From assembly GCF_017302985.1 (NCBI RefSeq), contig NZ_JAFIMU010000003.1:109999-173998 (forward strand): DNA of 64,000 nt. Direction: 5' to 3'. The position numbers were made by a program, and so were the translations under genes. The DNA is from Corallococcus macrosporus (GTDB lineage Bacteria > Myxococcota > Myxococcia > Myxococcales > Myxococcaceae). Each line of letters opens with the position of its first letter. The first letter of the stretch is position 1. A model generated the notes under the pieces. The model was not told where the DNA came from, searched no databases, and saw only the letters and a program-made list of their open reading frames with translations. This document shows positions 55,756 to 64,000 of the stretch, piece by piece.

Positions 55756-58700
55756 CGCGGCACCTCTCGGAACGGGATCCAGGGCTCACCCCTGAGCCCG
55801 AAGCGCAGGTCCATCACCCCGTCCGTGGACTGGGCGCCTCGCGCTCTCAATGACCAGCGGCGGTGCTGCGGGTCCTCCGTGGACTGCGAGGACTCCAGCA
55901 GCCGGAAACAGCTCCACGCCGAACGCGACTTCTCCAGCGACGCGTACTGCACCGACTGGTCCGCGGGGGCTCGCACCTCCAGCATCAGCGACGCGGTCTG
56001 CTGGTCCCACCACGCCAGCGGGAACTCCTGCCACGACGGACTCTGGTTGTACGCGAGGAACGTCGTCTTGCCGCACTTGAGCGAACCCAGCGTCACGAAG
56101 CTGCCCTGCGTGGGCGCCTTCGGCAGCGGCAGCGGCATCACCTGCAGCATCAGCGGCCGGGGCCTTCCCTCCGTGTCCCACAACATGCGGGCCAGCCTCG
56201 AGAGCCTCCCCAACGTGGGCAGCATTCCCTGGGGCAACGCGAGCTTCGACTGGAGCGCGCTTCTCGGCACCCACTCCGAGCCTCGCTCCTCGCACACCGG
56301 CGCCAGCACCCGCGTCACGAACTCCCAGAACGCTCCATCCTGCCGGCGCAGCACCTCCAGGTCTCCCGGGTCCACCTCCTGCAACGCGTCCGGCGTGAAC
56401 GGATAGCGGCTCAGCAGCGAACGCAGGAACCGCCCGGAGGCGTCCTCCCACTGCCGCTCCAGGGTCCGCTCAATCTCCCGCTGCCCCAGGTCGCGCACCG
56501 CGAGGAAGGGCTGGCGGAAGGGCTGGCGCAGCTCTCCGATGAGCCCCTGCTGGTCCAGCCACGCGTCCACCTTGCGCAGGTAGGACGTGTCGTCCTCCAG
56601 CATCATCGAGAAGGCCAGGCGCCCCAGCGGCGTCAGCAGCTCCGGCAGCTTCGCGGCCCCTCCCGCGGGCTGGGCGCTCCCCGCGCCCGTGGCCAGGCCT
56701 CCCGTGAGCGACGCCGTCGCCTCCGCGGGCACCACGCCGGGACGGGGCACCGCGTTCAGCTCGTCCGACAGCTGGGCCAGCAGCGCACGGTAGGGGTTGA
56801 GCGCCGTGTAGTTGCCGCTCTCGTCCGGCTTCATCACCGTCGCGATGGGCTTGAAGGGCGCCACCGCGTTGCGCAGCGCTTCGTAGAAGGGCCCGTCCAG
56901 TGGCTCCAGCGACACGCCCTGCGCCACGTCGCGCAGCATGTCCACCAGCTCCGAGGACGGCTGCGTGAGTCGCGACAGCTCCTCGGGCAACAGCGCGGGA
57001 ATCACCGCCTGGAAGCGGTAGCCGCCCACGCGCTGGAACAGGCGGTTGCGGTACTGGAACGCGAACTGGTTCACCTTGCGGCGCACGTGCTCCTGGCGCT
57101 GCGACACCTCCTCCACCGGCAGCCCCGCGCCCTTGATGCGCGTGGTGAACTCGTCCACCAGCGGGCGCAGCCGCGTGTCGAATTCCAGCCGGTCCGCCGC
57201 CAGGCTCGCGCCGCTCCGCGACGCCACGGCCTCCTGGCCCTCCACCACGCCAAAGGGCAGCCGCCCCGTCTTCTCGTGGTAGCGCAGCACCGCCTGGTGC
57301 AGGAGCCGCGAGCCGTCCTTGGGACGGAACTCGAAGGTGCTCTGGAGCACCGGCACCTGGAGCACCGTGGGGCCGTTGCCCGGCAGCCACAGTCCGTCGC
57401 GCACCAGCAGCTCCGCCACGCTCATCTTCTGGACGGCCTTCACGCCCAGGTAGGCCTCTTCCTCCATGCGCAGCACGTTCGTCAGCGAGTCCCGGTGGTC
57501 GTTGATCCACGCCACCGTCTTGAGCGTGGAGGGGATGCCCCGGAAGCGGCTGGTGTCCACGCGCGCCTCGGAGGCGGCCAGGAGCTCCAGGGCTCGCGGC
57601 AGGCTGCTGAAGCGCGCGCTGTCGTCCAGCAGCGCCTGGAGCCTGCGCCGCTCGTCCTGCATGGACTCCAGGTCCGCGTCCAGCCGCTCCAGCTCGCGCG
57701 GCTCCACGGCCCGGTTCGCCAGCAGGTCCTGCAGCCTTCGCAGGTGCGCCTGCCACGGCATCAGCTGCGCCTCCAGCGTGAGTGGCTCCGGGAAGGGCCA
57801 GCGCGCCCAGCTGGCCTCGGGCGTGTCCGGCGCTGACCACGGCGGGTTGCTCATGACGACGTAGTCGGCCACCAGGGACTCGTTCAGTCCCACCGCCGTC
57901 ACCCACGAACGCCCTGCCTCCAGCGCCGCGGCGTCGCCCGCGGGCGCGGGCTGCTCGCCCTCCGGTACGAAGCTCCAGTTCGGACGCGTCTTCAGGCTGG
58001 ACAGCACCAGCTGTCCCAGCGGCTCCTCGCGCGAGCCGTGCAGCGTGGCCAGCAGGTAGACGACCTGCTCCGGGCGGCACGTGTCCGGCTGGCGGTGGCA
58101 CTTCTCCAGGGCGGGCCGGATGTGGGCCTCGCGGATGCCCCGCGCCAGGCGTTGGCGCAGGTCCTCTCGCGCGCCGGTGAAGCTGTAGCGGAGCAGCGGC
58201 CACGCGTTCATGGCCTTCCACAGCGAGTCCAGGGACTGGCCCGCGGCGACCACCGGCTCCTGCACCGCGGTCCCGGACACCTCCTGCCCCTGGTCGCGGA
58301 TGCGCTGGACCATCTCCTCGAAGCGCTGCACGCGTGTGCGCGCCTGGTTCAACCTCCACGCGAAGTGCCCGTACGCGGCCAGCAGCGGCAGCGCGAACAC
58401 CAGGCCCAGCAGCACCGCCCGGCGAAGGTGGGTGTGCATGTAGCGGTCGTGGACCGCTCTCGCCGTGCTGGCCTCGGCGGACACCGACAGGACGTCCGGG
58501 TCCCTCGCGTCCTTGTCCGCGGACGACAGCGACACCGTGGAGAGCTTGGGGGCGTACGCCAGCGTCTGGCCCTCCATCAGCGCCGTCACGAAGCGCGACA
58601 GCGCCTCGAAGGGCGCGTGGCCCTCCGAATAGAAGCGCTCCAGCCGCTCGAAGGACTCCACCGGCAGCGCCGTCAGGCCCAGCGCCAGGTACTGCTCCTG

Positions 58701-59459
58701 CGCCTTGAGCAGCGAGCCCAGCCGGGGTTCCTGGCCGGGCGGGGGCAGGGGGAAGCGCAGCGGCACGTGGTGCGCGCGCAGGAGCTTCGCGAAGTCCGCG
58801 TAGCCCTCGCGCTCATCCAGGTGGGTGAGGCACACGCGCGTCTCCAGCGCGCCCCCTCGGATCTCCGACAGCAGGTTGAGCTTGCCTCGCACCAGCTGCG
58901 CGGCCCGGCGCACCTCGTCCGGGGGCGTGTCCTGCAGCCAGCGCGCGTCCAGCACCAGCACCGCCAGCGCCTGCTGGCCACCGCCGAAGCTGTCCTTCCA
59001 CAGCCGGCGCAGGGCTTCTCGCGCCTGGGGCGACTCGTCCTCCAGGAGTTGTGGCGACACCTCCTGGGCCACGACGTCCGCGCCCAGGTAGACCTGGAGC
59101 AGCGAGTCCGTGAGGAGGCTGGGCAGGAACTGCCGCGCCTGCCGCTTCCAGTCCAGGTCCAGTTCAATCAGCCGCGACTTGCCCGCGCCTGCTGGCCCCA
59201 GCACCACCACACCTGGCAGGTCCCTCACCGCCACGCGGTGGCGCAGCGGCAGCCCGGCCAGGAACTTCTCGCGCACCTTGCGCAGCCGGTTCTTCGCCAG
59301 GGGCTCCGGAGCAGCGGCTCCTCCGGCCGGCGCGCTCTTGCGCTTCGCGCGCCAGACGAGGAACAGCGGAATGCCGATGGCCAGCAGCGCCACGAGCAGC
59401 AGCGCGTAGGGCTTCCACTTCGGTGGGATGAACGCAATCAGCTTCTTGATGACATCCAT
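55752..59459 (-). CDS. tssM: T6SS membrane protein TssM (IcmF)
   Basis: 1235 residues, typical for TssM. Two N-terminal hydrophobic segments (around 15-40), a cytoplasmic NTPase domain with Walker A GPAGAGKSRL near residue 90 and VLVLDARWLQDTP, a third membrane helix near 345-365 (AVLLGLVFALPLLAAYGHF), and a long periplasmic part ending in a beta-domain (PLMLQVMPLPLPKAPTQGSF). With TssL and TssJ it forms the trans-envelope channel complex. Start ATG at 59457-59459, three bases after the small gene upstream. Confidence 0.92.
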   Translation of the reverse strand: MDVIKKLIAFIPPKWKPYALLLVALLAIGIPLFLVWRAKRKSAPAGGAAAPEPLAKNRLRKVREKFLAGLPLRHRVAVRDLPGVVVLGPAGAGKSRLIELDLDWKRQARQFLPSLLTDSLLQVYLGADVVAQEVSPQLLEDESPQAREALRRLWKDSFGGGQQALAVLVLDARWLQDTPPDEVRRAAQLVRGKLNLLSEIRGGALETRVCLTHLDEREGYADFAKLLRAHHVPLRFPLPPPGQEPRLGSLLKAQEQYLALGLTALPVESFERLERFYSEGHAPFEALSRFVTALMEGQTLAYAPKLSTVSLSSADKDARDPDVLSVSAEASTARAVHDRYMHTHLRRAVLLGLVFALPLLAAYGHFAWRLNQARTRVQRFEEMVQRIRDQGQEVSGTAVQEPVVAAGQSLDSLWKAMNAWPLLRYSFTGAREDLRQRLARGIREAHIRPALEKCHRQPDTCRPEQVVYLLATLHGSREEPLGQLVLSSLKTRPNWSFVPEGEQPAPAGDAAALEAGRSWVTAVGLNESLVADYVVMSNPPWSAPDTPEASWARWPFPEPLTLEAQLMPWQAHLRRLQDLLANRAVEPRELERLDADLESMQDERRRLQALLDDSARFSSLPRALELLAASEARVDTSRFRGIPSTLKTVAWINDHRDSLTNVLRMEEEAYLGVKAVQKMSVAELLVRDGLWLPGNGPTVLQVPVLQSTFEFRPKDGSRLLHQAVLRYHEKTGRLPFGVVEGQEAVASRSGASLAADRLEFDTRLRPLVDEFTTRIKGAGLPVEEVSQRQEHVRRKVNQFAFQYRNRLFQRVGGYRFQAVIPALLPEELSRLTQPSSELVDMLRDVAQGVSLEPLDGPFYEALRNAVAPFKPIATVMKPDESGNYTALNPYRALLAQLSDELNAVPRPGVVPAEATASLTGGLATGAGSAQPAGGAAKLPELLTPLGRLAFSMMLEDDTSYLRKVDAWLDQQGLIGELRQPFRQPFLAVRDLGQREIERTLERQWEDASGRFLRSLLSRYPFTPDALQEVDPGDLEVLRRQDGAFWEFVTRVLAPVCEERGSEWVPRSALQSKLALPQGMLPTLGRLSRLARMLWDTEGRPRPLMLQVMPLPLPKAPTQGSFVTLGSLKCGKTTFLAYNQSPSWQEFPLAWWDQQTASLMLEVRAPADQSVQYASLEKSRSAWSCFRLLESSQSTEDPQHRRWSLRARGAQSTDGVMDLRFGLRGEPWIPFREVPR

Positions 59460-59462
59460 GGC

Positions 59463-59768
59463 TCAGCGTTCCCCCCAGCCCATGACGTTCCCGGCCCGGC
59501 CCGAGCGATGCAGGGCCTCCAGGACGTCCTCCAGCGTGTCCACCGTGCCCGCGAACGACGCGCGTGCCTTCTGCTGCTCCTCTGGCGACAAGCGCGCGTC
59601 ACCCGGCCCCGGCATCAGGCGGGCCAGCGTCTGGCCCAGCTCGTCCAGCAGGGGCTCCAGGCCATGGCGGCCGACCCCCAGGCGCGCGGCGACGGTCTTG
59701 CGCACCTCCTGGAGCAGGGCGGGCGCGGCGTCGAGCGCGGGAGCGGGCGCGGCGGCTTGTGGCTTCAC
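59463..59768 (-). CDS. Small helical protein between tssL and tssM
   Basis: 101 residues, an Ala/Pro-rich start (KPQAAAPAPALDAAPALLQE) followed by helices (VRKTVAARLGVGRHGLEPLL and DELGQTLARLMPGPGDARLS). No signal or membrane segment. GTG at 59766-59768 overlaps the tssL stop by four bases and tssM follows after three bases, so its production is locked to the T6SS membrane genes. I do not recognise it; it may be a lineage-specific T6SS accessory protein. Confidence 0.65.
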   Translation of the reverse strand: MKPQAAAPAPALDAAPALLQEVRKTVAARLGVGRHGLEPLLDELGQTLARLMPGPGDARLSPEEQQKARASFAGTVDTLEDVLEALHRSGRAGNVMGWGER

Positions 59769-60403
59769 CGGGTCACCCACCAGAGCAGGCCCTGCAGCCC
59801 CAGCACGCTCGCGGCGCTGGCGGCGTAGTAGCGGGCGGGAAAGGCGTAGAGCAGCGGCCCGGTGGATGCACCAGAGGCCGCGGGCGCGGGCGGGGGCGGA
59901 GGCGTGACGATGCGCGCCGACAGCCGCTCCTGGTACTCGCGCAGCTTCGCGGTGTGTCCCAGGTAGCGGCCTCCGAAGCCCGCCGTGATGCAGAAGTGGA
60001 GCATCTCGAAGAGCAGCGCGGGCGAACCCGGCTGGTCCAGGCGTTGATCCGCCAGCGCGTAGAAGGCCTCGCCGCCGCCGTCCTCGCCGAAGAGGCGGTA
60101 CTGCAACAGCGGCCACAGCGGCTGCTCCGCGTCCACGAGCCGCAGGAGGACGCGCTCGTCCACCAAGTACGTGAAGGGCTTGAGCGCGTCCTGCACCTCC
60201 TCGTCGCGGGCGTGGGCGCCCAGGCCCGCGCGCAGCCGCTCGATGACCTCCAGGAGCTCGTCGTGAAGACGGCGCAGGCCATCGCGGCCCAGGACTCCCG
60301 CCGCGGCGGCCGAGCCGGGCGCGGCCTGTGGCAGCCACCCGTCCAGGATGGACTGGGCCTGCCGGTACTGCGTGAAGACGACCTGCCAGTGCTCGAGCTT
60401 CAT
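59765..60403 (-). CDS. tssL: T6SS membrane protein TssL (DotU)
   Basis: 212 residues. Cytoplasmic helical DotU domain with LHDELLEVIERLRAGLGA, FTYLVDERVLLRLVDAEQPL and the strongly conserved LLFEMLHFCITAGFGGRYLG, a Pro/Ala linker and one C-terminal membrane helix near the end (ASAASVLGLQGLLWWVTR). It anchors the T6SS membrane complex in the inner membrane and contacts TssK. No OmpA-like peptidoglycan-binding domain is attached, so another protein must supply that link. Four-base overlap with the next gene. Confidence 0.9.
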   Translation of the reverse strand: MKLEHWQVVFTQYRQAQSILDGWLPQAAPGSAAAAGVLGRDGLRRLHDELLEVIERLRAGLGAHARDEEVQDALKPFTYLVDERVLLRLVDAEQPLWPLLQYRLFGEDGGGEAFYALADQRLDQPGSPALLFEMLHFCITAGFGGRYLGHTAKLREYQERLSARIVTPPPPPAPAASGASTGPLLYAFPARYYAASAASVLGLQGLLWWVTR

Positions 60404-60414
60404 CGCGCCCCCCG

Positions 60415-60993
60415 CTAGCCCACGTTCACCATGCCGCCCTTGAGTTCCGCCACGCCGTCCGCCTTGAGCGCCAACTTCGCCTTGGCGGTCACCTTCACCT
60501 GCGCCCCCTCCACCGCGACGTCCTTCTGTCCCTCCGCCTTGACGGAGGGCGCCTTCAGGGCCACCGCTCCGCTCTTGGCCTCCACCTTCACGTCGTCACC
60601 CTCCACGCTGAACTTCTGCGCCGCCTTCAGCGTCACGCCCTTGTCCGAGGAGACGGTCGCGTCCTTCGCCGCCTTCTGCGTCAGCTCGTCCTTCGTGGTG
60701 ACGGTGAAGGCCTTGGCGCTCTCCAGCGCGAGCGTGTCGTCGCTCTTCCACGACGACGCCTTCGTGGAGGTCACCTCGATGGTCTCCGCCTTCAGCACGA
60801 AGGACTTGCAGGTCACCGTGACGCTGTCCTGCTTCTGCACGATGGTGCTGGTCGCGCTGTCACCCTTCACCTCCAGGGTGATGGCCTCGCCATCCATCTT
60901 CACCGTCTGGAGGATCTTCCCGTCCTTGTCCTCCGTGGTGAGGATGAGGCCCTTCTCCTTGTCCATGTCGATGATGCAGATGAGCTTGGGCAT
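60415..60993 (-). CDS. Beta-helix-like T6SS accessory protein
   Basis: 192 residues. After a short start (MPKLICIIDMDKEKGLILTT) the sequence consists of short alternating beta strands with Lys/Thr/Val repeats (KMDGEAITLEVKGDSATSTI, VTLKAAQKFSVEGDDVKVEA, VTAKAKLALKADGVAELKGG), like the gp5/VgrG C-terminal triple-stranded beta-helix. It has no obvious VgrG gp27 core. Position between tssK and tssL suggests a spike-related or assembly protein of this T6SS. Function inferred from pattern only. Confidence 0.68.
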   Translation of the reverse strand: MPKLICIIDMDKEKGLILTTEDKDGKILQTVKMDGEAITLEVKGDSATSTIVQKQDSVTVTCKSFVLKAETIEVTSTKASSWKSDDTLALESAKAFTVTTKDELTQKAAKDATVSSDKGVTLKAAQKFSVEGDDVKVEAKSGAVALKAPSVKAEGQKDVAVEGAQVKVTAKAKLALKADGVAELKGGMVNVG

Positions 60994-61020
60994 GCGCGCC
61001 GTTCCCCCGTCGGTCCGACG

Positions 61021-62274
61021 TCAGGCCCTGCGCCAGTAGAGGAGCACCTGCGCCCCTTCGAGCGCGGGCGTGGCGAAGAACGTGAGCCCGTCCTCGCGCG
61101 TCGCGGACTGCCATTCCTCGCTCTGGTGCGTCAGCTGGTACCAGTCGATGTCCGCGTCGAAGGCGTGCGGGAACGAGGGGAAGGCCACGTGCCGGTACGG
61201 CACGCCCTTCAAGGCCTGGCGCCGCACCGCCGGCAGCCGCAGCGGACTGGCCAGCTTCACGCCCTCCATGGAGCGGGGCCGGTCACGCTCCTGCCGGCGC
61301 ACCAGCAGGTAGAAGTCATCCGGCGCCGGCGTCTCCTTGGGCAGCGGGGTGAGCTTGAAGTGGCCGTCCTGGAAGTCGAAGGCGCGATAGGACAGGGGGC
61401 TGGCCTGCGGGCGGAAGCCGCGCGTGAGGAGCTCCATCCACCGCGCGATGCCCGGGCCCGGCGCTTCGTGCTCGTACGCGGGCAGCTCGTCGTCCGGCTC
61501 CGCCTCCAGATAGCAGCACGTCTCGAAGTACAGCCGCCGCAAGGCCTGCACCAGCGGGTAGGGCGGCGGCTGCAGGCCGTGGCGCATGTCCTGGCGCAGC
61601 ACCTGGAGGCTTCGCACCTCGCACAGCGCCCGCCGCGCGCTGGCCAGCCGGTCGCCTCGCACCAGGCCCTCGCGCAGCGACGTGCGCAACTGCCCCTGCG
61701 CCTGCTGGAGCAGTCCGTCCAGCTGCTCGAACAGGGGCTCCAGGAACGGGTGGGGACCCACGCTGAGCAGCGGCGGCAGGTGCGTGGCGGACAGCCGCCA
61801 CGGGCCGTCCGCGTTCCGGGTGAAGACAGCCAACGACAGGCTGCTCACCGTGTCATCCACCACCGGCTCCAGCGACAGGCACAGCCGCCGTCCCGCGCGC
61901 ACCACGCTGGGGGCTTCACCGCCCGCGGGCGCCAGGTCCTCGCGGGGCTCCAGCACCGCCAGCAGGTGCAGATACACCGTCACCCGCGTGCGCCCTGTCT
62001 CCTCGAGTGACAGCGGTGTCACCTCCGCGTTGCCCGGCACCTCCAGCAGGTGGCCGCCCGGTAACACCGCGGTCAATTCCTCCAGCGCCACCGAGCCCTT
62101 CGCGAGCAACACGTCGTTGAAACGCAGCGCGCTCACGCCCACCACCGGCAGGCCCGCGAATCCCGCGTAGCGCCGGGCCTCCGCGGAGAGGGATTCCTCC
62201 TGGGCCCGGAAGTGTTCGGGCAGCAGGGTCTGCCCTTCCTGCCACAGGACTCGCGCGAGGGTGTCTGGGTTCAT
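61021..62274 (-). CDS. tssK: T6SS baseplate protein TssK
   Basis: 417 residues. Starts MNPDTLARVLWQEGQTLLPE and has the family's early HF motif (EHFRAQEE), GLPVVGVSALRF and a C-terminal domain with FPSFPHAFDADIDWYQLT and LTFFATPALEGAQVLLYW. TssK trimers link the T6SS baseplate to the TssL/TssM membrane complex. First gene of the minus-strand operon tssK - beta-helix gene - tssL - small gene - tssM - tssJ - giant lipoprotein. Divergent from tssB. Confidence 0.92.
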   Translation of the reverse strand: MNPDTLARVLWQEGQTLLPEHFRAQEESLSAEARRYAGFAGLPVVGVSALRFNDVLLAKGSVALEELTAVLPGGHLLEVPGNAEVTPLSLEETGRTRVTVYLHLLAVLEPREDLAPAGGEAPSVVRAGRRLCLSLEPVVDDTVSSLSLAVFTRNADGPWRLSATHLPPLLSVGPHPFLEPLFEQLDGLLQQAQGQLRTSLREGLVRGDRLASARRALCEVRSLQVLRQDMRHGLQPPPYPLVQALRRLYFETCCYLEAEPDDELPAYEHEAPGPGIARWMELLTRGFRPQASPLSYRAFDFQDGHFKLTPLPKETPAPDDFYLLVRRQERDRPRSMEGVKLASPLRLPAVRRQALKGVPYRHVAFPSFPHAFDADIDWYQLTHQSEEWQSATREDGLTFFATPALEGAQVLLYWRRA

Positions 62275-62578
62275 GGCAGGGCGAAATGACTTTTCGTGTC
62301 ACAGGGACCGCCCGAAGCAAGGAGTTGCATGGGCCGGGTGACAATGTTTGGAAAAGTACTGGCCTTGAGCCAGGGACGTCAAGGAAGCCCCAATGACCCA
62401 TCCTGTCTGGTTTCTCGCCCTTCAGGGCTGGGAAATGCCATGGGTTGGGTCGCTTATGTCTCTCTGGGTGGTGGCGCCCCCATCGTGCCGGGTCATGTGG
62501 TGGGGGTGTATTGCTTTTGTGTATTCGTATGGTTTATCAATTATTTCACAAACGGCAGATCCGTTTTTGGGGGTACTC
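62275..62578. other. Divergent T6SS promoter region (tssK/tssB)
   Basis: 304 bases without a gene. It must carry promoters for both operons. The tssB-proximal 80 bases are unusually A/T-rich; TTGCTT (62512-62517) with a downstream TTATCA/TATCAA around 62535-62541 is a weak -35/-10 candidate. A small hairpin CTGGC-5-GCCAG lies at 62359-62373. No good sigma-54 (GG-N10-GC) site was found. Confidence 0.5.
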
Positions 62579-63139
62579 ATGGCCATCACCGACGAAATTC
62601 CCAGATCACGCATCACGTTGACCTACCGCACGCAGGTGAATGGCACCCGGGCGGACAAGGCGCTTCCGTTCCGGCTGCTGGTGATGGGGGACTTCTCCAA
62701 GGGCACCTCCATCGACCGCAAGAAGGACCTGGATCAGCGGGAGATCCGCAACCTGGATGGCAAGAACCTGAACCAGGTCATCCAGAACATGGGCATGACG
62801 CTGAACTTCAGCGTGCCCAACCGCGTGGACAAGAAGGATCCGGTGGATGGCTCGGCGCCGGCGCCGCTGCAGGTGAACCTCAAGCTGGACTCGATGAAGT
62901 CCTTCAGTCCCGTGGAGGTGGCCCGCCAGGTGCCGAAGATCAACGCGCTGCTCACGCTGCGCAAGCTGCTGCTGGAGCTGCAGGGCAACCTGGACAACCG
63001 CAAGGAGTTCCGTCAGCTGGTGCGCCAGCTCGCGCAGAACCCGGAGGCCGTCCAGAAGCTGAAGACGGAGCTGGCCGCGTTCAAGTCGATGAGCCTGCCG
63101 AAGCTGGCCGCGACGAACCCGCAGCCGCCCACGACGTGA
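62579..63139 (+). CDS. tssB: T6SS sheath small subunit TssB (VipA)
   Basis: 186 residues. It starts MAITDEIPRSRITLTYRTQV and has LPFRLLVMGDFSKG, NLNQVIQNMGMTLNFSVPN and FSPVEVARQVPKINALLTLR typical of TssB, which pairs with TssC to form the contractile sheath. ATG follows GGGGG; a longer in-frame extension upstream lies in the promoter region and is not TssB-like. tssC follows 50 bases later. Confidence 0.93.
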   Translation: MAITDEIPRSRITLTYRTQVNGTRADKALPFRLLVMGDFSKGTSIDRKKDLDQREIRNLDGKNLNQVIQNMGMTLNFSVPNRVDKKDPVDGSAPAPLQVNLKLDSMKSFSPVEVARQVPKINALLTLRKLLLELQGNLDNRKEFRQLVRQLAQNPEAVQKLKTELAAFKSMSLPKLAATNPQPPTT

Positions 63140-63189
63140 TGCCGGGCGCGAGCCCTTCCCCACGACCTTCCTGAACGAGGCCTCCTTCC

Positions 63190-64000
63190 ATGCCCACTCC
63201 TCCTGCGTCTTCCAATTCCGCGGCGTCCGCGGCAACCGCCGTGGCGGATGTCCCCCTGGACCTTCCGCTGTTCCTCAACAGCGTGCGCCTGGGCTCCGTG
63301 CCCGAGGCGCGCGACGCCTCCGCCCAGTCCGACCTGCTGGTCATCCCCGACGACGCCACCCCCGAGGAGCGCTTCGTCTCCAGCCTGGCGGCCATGGTCC
63401 ACAACATGGACACGGACGAGGGCCGCTTCGACAAGCAGACGGTGCAGGAGCTGGTGGGCACCATCGACGCGCTGGTGTCGGACCAGCTCAACGCCGTGCT
63501 CCACGCGCCGGAGTTCCAGGAGGTGGAGGCGCAGTGGACCGCGCTCAACGACCTGGTGCGCAACACCAACTTCAAGGCCAACATCGAGCTGAGCCTGCTG
63601 GACGTCTCCAAGGAGGAGGCCTACAGCGACCTGGAGACGAACGCGGCGGACGTCGCCGGTTCGGAGTTCTTCAAGAAGCTGTACGTCGCGGAGTACGACC
63701 AGTACGGCGGCGCCCCCTACGGCGCGCTGGTGGGCCTGTTCGAGTTCGCCAACACGCCGCAGGACATGCTGTGGCTCAAGACGATGGGGAAGATCGCCGC
63801 GGCCAGCCACGCGCCGTTCGTGGCGTCCGTGTCCCCGCGCTTCTTCGGCTGCGACACCATGAAGGAGGTGTCCCAGCTGCGTGACGTGTCCAGCCTCCTG
63901 GACTCGCCCAAGTACTCGGCCTGGAACGCGCTGCGTGACACGGACGAGGCCGCCTACGTGGGCCTCACGCTGCCGCGCTACATCGTCCGGCCTCCCTACA
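63190..64000 (+). CDS. tssC: T6SS sheath large subunit TssC (VipB), N-terminal part
   Basis: Open to the window end; about 270 residues are visible. A short Ser/Ala-rich start is followed by the sheath core: FVSSLAAMVHNMDTDEGRFD, VEAQWTALNDLVRNTNFKAN, LYVAEYDQYGGAPYGALVGL and FVASVSPRFFG. Together with TssB it builds the contractile tube sheath. Full length would be near 490-500 residues. The rest of the T6SS genes (tssE, hcp, tssF, tssG, clpV) probably lie further right. Confidence 0.93.
   Translation, partial: MPTPPASSNSAASAATAVADVPLDLPLFLNSVRLGSVPEARDASAQSDLLVIPDDATPEERFVSSLAAMVHNMDTDEGRFDKQTVQELVGTIDALVSDQLNAVLHAPEFQEVEAQWTALNDLVRNTNFKANIELSLLDVSKEEAYSDLETNAADVAGSEFFKKLYVAEYDQYGGAPYGALVGLFEFANTPQDMLWLKTMGKIAAASHAPFVASVSPRFFGCDTMKEVSQLRDVSSLLDSPKYSAWNALRDTDEAAYVGLTLPRYIVRPPY

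Noticed and set aside
62480..62540. Sigma-54 promoter for tssB (TGG...TTGCT near 62500-62516)
   Set aside because: The GG-to-GC spacing is wrong by about two bases for the -24/-12 consensus.

Overview
The window is high-GC DNA from a predatory myxobacterium (Myxococcus/Corallococcus type). Support: a complete eight-gene nfs sporulation locus (nfsABCDEFGH), a protein ending in a MYXO-CTERM-like tail, many TPR and outer-membrane beta-barrel proteins, and frequent GTG/TTG starts behind strong AGGAGG-type ribosome sites. No tRNA, rRNA, CRISPR array or insertion sequence was seen.

Left part (1-11.2 kb): the N-terminal end of an OPT-family oligopeptide transporter, an RpoH-like sigma factor, a tightly overlapping moxR-DUF58-transglutaminase operon, a STAS protein, a lytic transglycosylase, small membrane and zinc-ribbon proteins, a HupE/UreJ-type protein, two helical/coiled-coil proteins and a solitary rplC (ribosomal protein L3) with its own promoter.

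Middle-left (11.2-23.8 kb): nfsA-nfsH. Outer-membrane barrels (NfsA, B, H), periplasmic TPR proteins (C, D, E), a small secreted protein (F) and an inner-membrane FHA/TonB-like protein (G) resemble the Glt gliding machinery and act in spore-coat assembly in Myxococcus xanthus. A 29-30 bp sequence occurs upstream of both nfsA and nfsF, and hairpins lie between nfsC/nfsD and nfsG/nfsH.

Middle (23.8-41.6 kb): mostly housekeeping and regulatory genes: an AraC-type regulator, a secreted protein, typA, an alpha/beta hydrolase coupled to a sigma-54 activator, a divergent zinc-type CDF exporter, rsmD-coaD-aminotransferase, two lipoproteins with carboxypeptidase-regulatory-like repeats, and carB.

Right part (41.6-64 kb): a type VI secretion (T6SS) locus. 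Divergent from tssB-tssC (+) runs tssK - beta-helix protein - tssL - small protein - tssM - tssJ - a 2055-residue repeat lipoprotein (-). Downstream on the same strand is an accessory, effector-like region: a repeat protein with a peptidoglycan-binding-like part, two frame-broken genes, an AT-rich gene whose product has a Gly/Ala-rich hydrophobic C-terminus, a DUF3304 lipoprotein, a Tle1-like (DUF2235) lipase gene that is frame-broken and seems to lack its catalytic Ser motif, and two unknown proteins. This decaying region and the giant lipoprotein tied to the T6SS operon are the most unusual parts of the window.
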